A stretch of DNA of 7,411 nt, from assembly GCA_023424355.1 (NCBI GenBank), contig JAFAEA010000393.1, positions 1-7,411 of the forward strand. The letters run 5' to 3'. Shown one piece after another: positions 1 to 5,590 of this stretch; positions within the stretch are counted from its first letter, which is position 1; the number at the start of each line of letters is the position of its first letter. A program made the translations under genes and the position numbers. The DNA is from Chloroflexota bacterium (GTDB taxonomy: Bacteria > Chloroflexota > Chloroflexia > Thermomicrobiales > UBA6265). The notes below the pieces were generated by a model. The model made no database searches. It had not been told where the DNA came from and worked only from the letters and a program-made list of their open reading frames with translations.

Positions 1-1122
1 GAAGGTCTTGCCTTCCGGACCAACATACTCGCTGGCCGGGCGGATGAGGCGATTCACCTCTACCTGCTCCAGCACGTGAGCGCTCCATCCTACGCTGCGG
101 CTGATTGCGAACGCAACCGGGAAGAAATCGCCCGGCAGGCCAACCGCGCCAAGCACCGCGGCACTGTAGAACTCCACATTGGTGTAAAGCTTGCGACCTG
201 GCTTTCGCTCTTCCAGCTTCTCCAGCGCCTTTTCTTCGGTCAATCTGCTGAGCTCGAAGAACTCAGGCGTGCTGGCCTGCTGCGCCATACCGCGCAGCAC
301 CTCTGCGCGAGGATCCTCCGCCTTGTACACGCGGTGACCAAAGCCCATCAGGCGTTCACCGCTATCCAGGGCGTTGTCCAGCCACGGCTCCACGTTCTCG
401 GCTGTGCCAATCTCGTTGAGCATGTCCATCACCTTGGCCGGGGCTCCACCGTGGGCGGGGCCCTTCAGCGCGCCGATGGCGCCAACGAGGCAGCTGGCGA
501 TATCCGAATTGGTGCTGGCGATAACGCGGGCGGTGAAGGTGCTGGCGTTCAGGCCATGATCGGCCAACAGCACGAGATAGCCATCGAGGCCCTTCCACTC
601 GCCTTCGGACGGTTCCTCCCCTGTGAGCATGTACAGGAAGTTCTGGGCGGTGTTAAGATCGGCTCGGCCCTGAACCGGTTCCTTCCCTTCGCGCAGGCGA
701 TAAAACGCTGCCGCGATTGCAGGGAATCGGGCAGCGAGTTCAACTGCTTCTTCGAATGTTGGGGTGCTTTCAAACTTCTCGCCACTCTGGGCACCAAGAA
801 GCGATACGCCGGTACGAAGCGCATCCATCGGGTTGGCTTCCTTGCTAACCTGACGCAGACCTTCGATCACCGCCTCCGGAAGCTCTCGATTTGCACCCAT
901 GAGGGCGTTCATTTCATCGAGTTCCTGCTGATTAGGCAGGTGACCTTTCCACAGCAGGTGAGCCACTTCCTCGAACGTAGCCTTACCAGCCAGTTCATGG
1001 ATATCGTAGCCGCAGTACACCAGCTTGCCATCGGAACCAAAAACGTGGCTCAACGCGGTGTTGGCGGCAACGACAGTATCCAGACCGTTTACCATAATGC
1101 CAGTCGTCGAATTATCGGTCAT
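1..1122 (-). CDS. Citrate synthase (3' end cut by window edge)
   Basis: Cytoplasmic enzyme condensing oxaloacetate and acetyl-CoA to citrate, the entry step of the TCA cycle. The 374 visible residues already equal the usual length of the short, Gram-positive/archaeal-type enzymes (about 370-380), so only a few C-terminal residues are missing. Family motifs are clear: ADHGLNAST (H189), the catalytic-histidine motif GPAHGGA (H224), GFGHRVYK (H263, R264), NVEFYS (315-320), FAISRSVGWSAHVLEQ (R342) and RLIRPASEYVGP (R361). The usual catalytic aspartate after NV is glutamate here (E317). The ATG at 1120-1122 is chosen because AAAGGAG (1131-1137, minus strand) lies 8 bases upstream and the protein begins with a normal N-terminus. 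It is probably transcribed alone from the 1123-1330 gap. A 2-methylcitrate synthase cannot be excluded from sequence alone, and no prp genes are nearby. The family is certain; the exact substrate is likely but unproven. Confidence 0.95.
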   Translation of the reverse strand, partial: MTDNSTTGIMVNGLDTVVAANTALSHVFGSDGKLVYCGYDIHELAGKATFEEVAHLLWKGHLPNQQELDEMNALMGANRELPEAVIEGLRQVSKEANPMDALRTGVSLLGAQSGEKFESTPTFEEAVELAARFPAIAAAFYRLREGKEPVQGRADLNTAQNFLYMLTGEEPSEGEWKGLDGYLVLLADHGLNASTFTARVIASTNSDIASCLVGAIGALKGPAHGGAPAKVMDMLNEIGTAENVEPWLDNALDSGERLMGFGHRVYKAEDPRAEVLRGMAQQASTPEFFELSRLTEEKALEKLEERKPGRKLYTNVEFYSAAVLGAVGLPGDFFPVAFAISRSVGWSAHVLEQVEVNRLIRPASEYVGPEGKTF

Positions 1123-1267
1123 ACAAGAAGCTCCTTTGGTTCCCGTGATTCGGTTAACGTACTTACGCGGCGGTCTCGCCCACGCGTTCATCCGCACACC
1201 CTAACTGATGTTGCATCTGTCCATGCTATCACTATTTCCGCATATGGTCAGGGAAATCGTGGGGCTA

Positions 1268-1300
1268 ATTATCTATTTGGATTGCAACAATTGCGGCAAT
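1268..1300 (-). promoter_or_regulatory. Candidate citrate synthase promoter with tandem repeat operator
   Basis: Reading the minus strand, GATAAT (1268-1273, five of six matches to TATAAT) is a plausible -10 box about 145 bases before the citrate synthase start. No good -35 lies at the standard distance. Instead, bases 1281-1300 hold two head-to-tail 9-mers, ATTGCAACA and ATTGCGGCA on the plus strand, followed by AT. The outer ends form the inverted pair ATTGC/GCAAT. A repeat in the -35 position suggests a regulator-dependent promoter, which is inference. A second candidate nearer the gene is CTGACC (1246-1251) with TAGCAT (1223-1228), 17 bases apart, four of six matches each. The rest of the 1123-1330 gap shows no gene and no clear terminator. 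Confidence 0.35.
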
Positions 1301-1330
1301 TTAGCGATACAAAATACTGCACGCAATTCG

Positions 1331-1942
1331 TTACCTCAGTTTCCAACTCCTCACGTGCTGCCAACTGAGATCGTGCCACCACTCGCCGAACCAGTCCGCG
1401 CTGTGGAATCGGAACAACGTGACATATTCCGCGGTGAACGATTCGCTATATGGAATCTGAAGCTCACGAAGGAATGCCTCCACTTCGTCGCGGAGGTCCT
1501 CCCGCGCACGCAGATCGTGAGATGCCAGCGAGAAGTGCGCCCAAAATTTCTCGGGCACAAATGGCTTGCTCCACTCGCCCTCACGGTATGCAGTGATTGG
1601 CGCAATGGTTTCGTTGACCAGTGTGGCCAATTCGTGCAGAGGCCGATTTGTATCGCCGTTCTCGAGGCGGTCGATGTCGTAAAACACACAATCGGGTTTC
1701 CGGGTCACACCGGCATTGAATATCGGGAACGATTCCACCTCGCTCAGCACAGGTTCCAACAGCGCGATGAACTCCCCAGCATCGGCTTCGCTCGGCACTG
1801 CTCCGGCCAGAGTGGCATGCGGAGCGAACGCCGCCGCCGATACAATGCCGAATTGCCGCTTGCATAGCTCGGTTATCTCGGCAATCGCCTTGCATGTAAC
1901 AGGATCCGGACGGAGATAGACTCCCCAGGTGAACTCGGTCAT
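1331..1942 (-). CDS. 2H phosphoesterase / 2'-5' RNA ligase-like protein
   Basis: A 203-residue soluble protein of the 2H superfamily (LigT-like 2'-5' RNA ligases, cyclic nucleotide phosphodiesterases and relatives). The two defining H-x-T/S-x motifs are present and well spaced: HATL (H42, T44) and HFSL (H136, S138). In this fold the two histidines and the neighbouring hydroxyl residues line one active site acting on 2',3'-cyclic or 2'-5' phosphodiester bonds. No signal peptide or membrane segment is seen. The start is set at 1940-1942 because GAGGAG precedes it by about 7 bases on the minus strand; an upstream in-frame ATG would add 28 residues with no family character. It sits alone between citrate synthase and a divergent sugar transporter, so context does not reveal a substrate. 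The superfamily call is solid; the reaction is unknown, and RNA ligase, RNA phosphodiesterase and small-molecule cyclic phosphodiesterase all remain possible. Confidence 0.82.
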   Translation of the reverse strand: MTEFTWGVYLRPDPVTCKAIAEITELCKRQFGIVSAAAFAPHATLAGAVPSEADAGEFIALLEPVLSEVESFPIFNAGVTRKPDCVFYDIDRLENGDTNRPLHELATLVNETIAPITAYREGEWSKPFVPEKFWAHFSLASHDLRAREDLRDEVEAFLRELQIPYSESFTAEYVTLFRFHSADWFGEWWHDLSWQHVRSWKLR

Positions 1943-2062
1943 AGCGCGCTCCTCAACAATCGTCGGCAAAAACATCCATGTTCGTGATGGTAACGCATGC
2001 TTCTCACGAAGCGATCTGATAGTCATGAAGTGTCGCTATCGAAAAACTCTATGAATTCAATG

Positions 2063-2091
2063 ATTATCGACCTATTGCCTCATTATGTTCA
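2063..2091 (-). promoter_or_regulatory. Candidate promoter for the 2H phosphoesterase gene
   Basis: On the minus strand, TGAACA (2086-2091, four of six matches to TTGACA) and GATAAT (2063-2068, five of six matches to TATAAT) are separated by exactly 17 bases. The implied leader is about 115 bases. Its -35 hexamer directly abuts the -35 of the plus-strand promoter. Confidence 0.4.
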
Positions 2092-2120
2092 TTGACATGG
2101 ATAACCCTTTGCTGCATCAT
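2092..2120 (+). promoter_or_regulatory. Candidate promoter of the sugar transporter operon
   Basis: A perfect TTGACA (2092-2097) is followed after 17 bases by CATCAT (2115-2120), four of six matches to TATAAT. Transcription would start near 2127, leaving a leader of about 130 bases before the binding-protein start at 2260. It is the best sigma-70-type match upstream of the operon. The weak -10 would fit a promoter that needs activation, which is inference. Confidence 0.45.
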
Positions 2121-2214
2121 GCAAGTTCTGTTTCGGAGACCCATGCAATTGTGTGCACGCACATTTACGCAGAACTTAACGATTGAGGCTCGTGGGTCGG
2201 CCTATCATCGTCGG

Positions 2215-2228
2215 GGCCAAGCGTGGCC
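2215..2228 (+). other. Small hairpin in the transporter leader
   Basis: GGCCA (2215-2219) and TGGCC (2224-2228) pair perfectly around a four-base loop, about 15 bases ahead of the Shine-Dalgarno GGGGAGGGA (2244-2252). Another GGCC at 2199-2202 could compete for the same bases, allowing two alternative folds. No function is established, and short GC hairpins arise easily by chance. Confidence 0.25.
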
Positions 2229-2259
2229 ATCGTTCGAAAACCCTGGGGAGGGAAGATCT

Positions 2260-3537
2260 ATGAAACGTCGTGATTTTGTGGGTAGCTCGATTGCAGTTGC
2301 CGGTGGATTCACCCTACTGAACCGTGCGGTAAGCGCTCAGGATAGCGCCCAACTGGTGTTCTCCACCTGGGGTAACCCGGGCGAACAGGAACTGCAGAAG
2401 GACTTCACGAAGCAGATCAGCGATGCACACGATACCTTCGATGTGGAGTATCGCGGCATTCCCACGGACTACTCGACCAAAATTCTCACCCAACTCAATG
2501 GCGGCACCGCGCCAGATATGTTCTACGTAGATGTGCCAGTGATGAGCACCTACGTCGGCAACGGATCCATCCAGGATCTCACGCCGTACCTCGAAAGCGA
2601 TGCCAGCGTCATCAATCCAGACGATTTCGCCGAGGGCCTCTGGGGTACTGCCCGCACCGAGGACGGCAAGATCTTCGGGCTGCCGGTCGATTGCAACCCA
2701 TACGTGCTCTGGTACAACCAGTCGCTGCTGGAAGAAGTCGGTATCGAAAAGATGCCGGCCCAGATGTTCCTCGATGACGAATGGACCTGGGAAGCCTTCA
2801 CCGATATCTGCCAGAAGCTGGTCGATGCTGGCCGCACCGGGTACGTGCTGGATGCCGGCTGGGACGATCGCTACGCGTGGACCAGCGCCAACGGCGCCAC
2901 GCCATACACCGATGGCAAGTACACCGGCCACGAGGACGAGAAGTTCGTGGAAGCCATCAAGTTCCAGGTAGATAACGTGCGCAACGGACTCTTCAGCTTC
3001 AGCGGTGTGCTGCCAGAAGGTGCCGGCAAGGATGCTCTGGTACAGGGCGGAGTCGCCGGCTTTGCCGCCTACGGACGTTGGATTGCCCCGCAGGTTCGCG
3101 ATCTGGATGCAGTGTTCGATATCGTGCCATTCCCGAGCAACACCGGCGAAAAGTTGAATCCGCACCCGATCGCCTGCGCCATGATCACCATGAACGCCGC
3201 AACCGAGCACCCGGATGAAGCCTTCCAGTTCATCAACGATTGGGTTTCCTCCGATGGCCAAACCATGCGTCTGGCGGGTCCAGGTAATGCTGTTCCTTCC
3301 ATCGAGGGTGCAGAGGATGTTGTGCTGAACGATGAGTTCCCCGAGCACCGCCAATTCCTGCTGGATACTCGCGAAACCGGTTTCGTGATCTACAACGAAG
3401 AGGCCGCCGTTCCGGGCGTGATGGGCGAAATTAACGCCAATTTCGAAATCATGTTTGTTGAGGATGTCGATGTTCAGGAGCAACTGAACGAACTCGCAGG
3501 CAAGGTCAACACCATGATCGAAGAAGCCGGCGCGTAG
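2260..3537 (+). CDS. Extracellular sugar-binding protein of an ABC importer (SBP family 1)
   Basis: A 425-residue binding protein that captures a carbohydrate outside the membrane and delivers it to the two permeases encoded next. The N-terminus MKRRDFVGSS followed by a hydrophobic stretch to AVSA|Q (about residue 26) looks like a twin-arginine signal with a signal-peptidase I site. There is no lipobox cysteine, so a lipoprotein anchor is not evident. Family features are the early strand LVFSTWGNPGEQ (32-43), the GTAPDMFYVD segment (82-91), FGLPVDCNPYVLWYNQ (139-154), DEWTWEAFTDICQKL (173-187) and a C-terminal lobe with HPDEAFQFINDW (317-328). The length is typical of CUT1 binding proteins. 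The ATG at 2260 is chosen for its strong Shine-Dalgarno site (2244-2252, 7 bases away) and the signal peptide; the in-frame upstream extension is not protein-like. It is first in the operon and followed by a stem-loop. The substrate is unknown; sugars or glycerol-3-phosphate are typical of the family. Confidence 0.9.
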   Translation: MKRRDFVGSSIAVAGGFTLLNRAVSAQDSAQLVFSTWGNPGEQELQKDFTKQISDAHDTFDVEYRGIPTDYSTKILTQLNGGTAPDMFYVDVPVMSTYVGNGSIQDLTPYLESDASVINPDDFAEGLWGTARTEDGKIFGLPVDCNPYVLWYNQSLLEEVGIEKMPAQMFLDDEWTWEAFTDICQKLVDAGRTGYVLDAGWDDRYAWTSANGATPYTDGKYTGHEDEKFVEAIKFQVDNVRNGLFSFSGVLPEGAGKDALVQGGVAGFAAYGRWIAPQVRDLDAVFDIVPFPSNTGEKLNPHPIACAMITMNAATEHPDEAFQFINDWVSSDGQTMRLAGPGNAVPSIEGAEDVVLNDEFPEHRQFLLDTRETGFVIYNEEAAVPGVMGEINANFEIMFVEDVDVQEQLNELAGKVNTMIEEAGA

Positions 3538-3555
3538 TCCACGTGATTTACGGAT

Positions 3556-3581
3556 GGGCCAGGAGTTGTTTCTCCTGGCCC
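3556..3581 (+). other. Intercistronic stem-loop between binding protein and permease
   Basis: GGGCCAGGAG (3556-3565) pairs perfectly with CTCCTGGCCC (3572-3581) around the loop TTGTTT, giving a 10-bp GC-rich stem 18 bases after the binding-protein stop. What follows is GTTCTATCC, not a run of T, so it is not a canonical terminator. In other ABC operons, structures here protect the upstream message or partly stop transcription so that more binding protein than permease is made. That role is inferred from position. Confidence 0.7.
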
Positions 3582-3594
3582 GTTCTATCCGTTA

Positions 3595-4581
3595 GTGAGT
3601 CTCATTATGCAAATGTCACCACTTGCCGTTCCAAACGGTGTGGATAAGATCGCTCCGGCCAAACGCCGGGGCTATATTCGCAACCAGCTAGATCTCCTCC
3701 GCAGCCGCCGCTCCCGCAAGGATGCCGTGTGGGCGTTTCTGTTTTTGGCGCCGCAGCTCATCGGTCTGTTGGTTTTCTGTGTCTATCCGGTATTCGATGC
3801 CTTTCGCATCTCGCTGACCGATTGGACCGGGTTTGGCGCCTACAACTATGTCGGCCTCGAAAACTATCGCGATCAACTCGCCGATCCGGTTTTTCGCAAA
3901 GCGCTCAAAAACACCGCGCTCTTCACGTTGATTGGTGTTCCTGGCTCGGTTATTGGCGCGTTTGTGTTGGCGGTGGCCGTGAACAGCATTCGCGGACGCA
4001 TGATCTATCGTGTCATCTTCTTCCTGCCCACCGTTACGAGTTCCGTCGCCATTTCAATGATCTGGATGCTGATGCTCAATGGTCAGTTCGGCCTGGTGAA
4101 TAGCTGGATCGAGCGGGTATTCGGTGTACAGGCGCCAAACTGGTTTGTGGATAAAGCCTGGGTGATTCCCACCATCGCGCTGATCGCTATTTGGCAATCC
4201 GTGGGTTACAACATGGTGATCTTCCTCGCGGGGCTTCAGGGGATTCCGCGCACGTATTACGAAGCCGCCTCACTCGATGGTGCCGGCCGATGGCGACTCT
4301 TCCGCGATATCACCATTCCGTTGGTATCGCCCACAACATTCCTCGTCACTGTTCTCTCGGTGATTGGTTCGTTTCAGGTTTTCGATTTCATCTATGTCGC
4401 CACGGGTGGTGGCCCCGGATACGCCAGCCGCACGATGGTTTTCCACATCTACGATTTGGGTTTCGGCGAATTCCAGTTTGGCTTGAGCTCTGCTTCCGCC
4501 ATCATCCTCTTCGGCATCATTCTCGCCTTCACCGCCTTCCAGTTCTGGGGTCAGCGAAAGTGGGTGAACTATGACATGTAG
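3595..4581 (+). CDS. Sugar ABC transporter permease, MalF/UgpA type
   Basis: Inner-membrane subunit of a carbohydrate importer; it pairs with the permease encoded just downstream and couples to a cytoplasmic ATPase. Hydrophobic segments lie at roughly 46-68, 107-130, 138-162, 188-212, 246-268 and 296-318, consistent with six transmembrane helices. The ATPase-coupling EAA loop is clear at 222-245 (YEAASLDGAGRWRLFRDITIPLVSP). The family segments ENYRDQLADPVFRKALKNT (89-107) and ATGGGPGYAS (269-278) are also present. The basic N-terminus (RRSRRSRK-like, 24-42) is cytoplasmic. The start is uncertain: GTG at 3595 gives 328 residues, but ATG at 3607 or 3613 is equally possible, and none has a strong Shine-Dalgarno site, unlike the neighbours. 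A weak site would also lower permease output relative to binding protein. It is separated from the binding-protein gene by 57 bases including a stem-loop. Confidence 0.9.
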   Translation: MSLIMQMSPLAVPNGVDKIAPAKRRGYIRNQLDLLRSRRSRKDAVWAFLFLAPQLIGLLVFCVYPVFDAFRISLTDWTGFGAYNYVGLENYRDQLADPVFRKALKNTALFTLIGVPGSVIGAFVLAVAVNSIRGRMIYRVIFFLPTVTSSVAISMIWMLMLNGQFGLVNSWIERVFGVQAPNWFVDKAWVIPTIALIAIWQSVGYNMVIFLAGLQGIPRTYYEAASLDGAGRWRLFRDITIPLVSPTTFLVTVLSVIGSFQVFDFIYVATGGGPGYASRTMVFHIYDLGFGEFQFGLSSASAIILFGIILAFTAFQFWGQRKWVNYDM

Positions 4582-4608
4582 CCAACGAACCGGGGAGGTC
4601 ACCACATC

Positions 4609-5496
4609 ATGAGCACGCATTCGAATTCAACTGTCGATCCGGGAAGCATCGCCACGGCAAACGAAAACCCGGTGCTTCGCATCGGAAGCAAACTGCTCAC
4701 CCACGCTTTGTTGATCGTGCTTTCAGCCACCATGCTGCTGCCGTTTCTCTGGATGGTGCTGACGGCGTTCAAGAGTCAGCCGCAAACATTCAGCATTCCG
4801 CCGACTCTGTTGCCAGATCCGTGGATCTTCACCAACTTTGCCGATTCCCTCAGCGCCATGCCGTTTGGTCGCGCGTACTGGAACTCGTTCTATGTGGCCG
4901 TGCTCACGGTGATTCTGCAGTTGGCCACCTGCTCCATGGCGGCATATGCCTTCGCCCGTATCGAGTTTCCGTTCAAGGAACTCATCTTCGGACTCTTCCT
5001 CGCCACCATGATGATTCCGGGGCACGTCACCATCATCCCGCTTTACCTCATCATGCGCGATTTGGGATGGCTGGATACGCACCTTTCACTGATCATTCCA
5101 TCCGGATTGTTCTCAGCGTTTGGTGTGTTTCTCCTGCGCCAATTCATGAAAACGATGCCGATTGAGCTGGAAGAAGCGGCATTCCTGGAAGGTGCCGACA
5201 GGGGAAGAATCTTCCTGCAAATCACTCTGCCGTTGCTCAAGGCACCACTGGCCGCGTTGGCGGTGTTCACCTTCCTCGGAAGCTGGAACTCGCTGTTCAC
5301 GCCGAATATCTTTCTCTCTTCCGAGAAGATGTTCACCGTGCCGCTGATGCTCAACTTCTTCAAGGGCATGTACGTCACCGATTGGACGCTTCTGATGGCC
5401 GGTGCCACGATTGCGGTGATCCCGGTTTTGATCGTGTTTCTGATCGGACAAAAGTATATTATCGAAGGAATAGCCCTCACCGGCATCAAGGCATAG
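4609..5496 (+). CDS. Sugar ABC transporter permease, MalG/UgpE type
   Basis: Second membrane subunit of the importer, 295 residues, the normal family length. Hydrophobic segments at about 30-54, 95-116, 124-148, 158-178, 210-232 and 262-282 give six helices. The N-terminal family signature LLPFLWMVLTAFKS (43-56) is followed by FSIPPTLLPDPWIFTNF (61-77). The EAA coupling loop is at 187-213 (ELEEAAFLEGADRGRIFLQITLPLLKAP). The sequence ends with the typical KYIIEGIALTGIKA. The ATG at 4609 has an excellent Shine-Dalgarno site, GGGGAGGT (4592-4599), 9 bases upstream. The gap to the preceding permease is 27 bases, indicating one transcript. No ATPase gene follows, so the complex presumably uses an ATPase encoded elsewhere. 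Confidence 0.92.
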   Translation: MSTHSNSTVDPGSIATANENPVLRIGSKLLTHALLIVLSATMLLPFLWMVLTAFKSQPQTFSIPPTLLPDPWIFTNFADSLSAMPFGRAYWNSFYVAVLTVILQLATCSMAAYAFARIEFPFKELIFGLFLATMMIPGHVTIIPLYLIMRDLGWLDTHLSLIIPSGLFSAFGVFLLRQFMKTMPIELEEAAFLEGADRGRIFLQITLPLLKAPLAALAVFTFLGSWNSLFTPNIFLSSEKMFTVPLMLNFFKGMYVTDWTLLMAGATIAVIPVLIVFLIGQKYIIEGIALTGIKA

Positions 5497-5590
5497 CAAA
5501 CTGCTTCTCAGGAATCCGCCATCGAAGGTATTCTCATCCGGTCGATGCTGTGCCAAATCACTGCAAACGACTGTCGCTGGAGGATACCGC

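Larger units (their letters stand above)
1943..2259. other. Divergent intergenic region, no gene seen
   Basis: These 317 bases separate the minus-strand 2H gene from the plus-strand transporter operon. No coding sequence is supported. The region holds candidate divergent promoters at 2063-2120 and a leader of about 130 bases before the binding-protein start. The leader contains an imperfect 14-base palindrome, TGTGTGCACGCACA, around 2150-2165, and a small hairpin at 2215-2228. The AT-rich block lies near the promoters, as expected for a control region. Confidence 0.7.

Noticed and set aside
76..1368. Long plus-strand open frame of 430 codons opposite citrate synthase
   Set aside because: It is a mirror of the citrate synthase codon pattern, has no recognisable motif or good ribosome binding site, and runs past the citrate synthase start. 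The minus-strand frame has full family motifs.
1208..1867. Plus-strand open frame opposite the 2H gene
   Set aside because: No motif and no ribosome binding site; the opposite strand carries both H-x-T/S-x motifs.
1943..2026. 28-residue N-terminal extension of the 2H protein
   Set aside because: The upstream ATG has no convincing ribosome binding site, whereas the start at 1942 has GAGGAG at ideal spacing and matches where the fold begins.
2092..2259. N-terminal extension of the binding protein from an upstream TTG
   Set aside because: The TTG lies in the candidate -35 TTGACA, the extension is not protein-like, and the ATG at 2260 has a strong ribosome binding site and a proper signal peptide.
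2314..3483. Minus-strand open frame of 389 codons opposite the binding protein
   Set aside because: Antisense shadow of a well-supported gene in GC-biased DNA; no family features and composition typical of a complement frame.
5520..5547. CATCGA/TCGATG inverted repeat between permease and acetyltransferase genes, as a terminator
   Set aside because: Only 6 bp with a 16-base loop and no T run; too weak to call.
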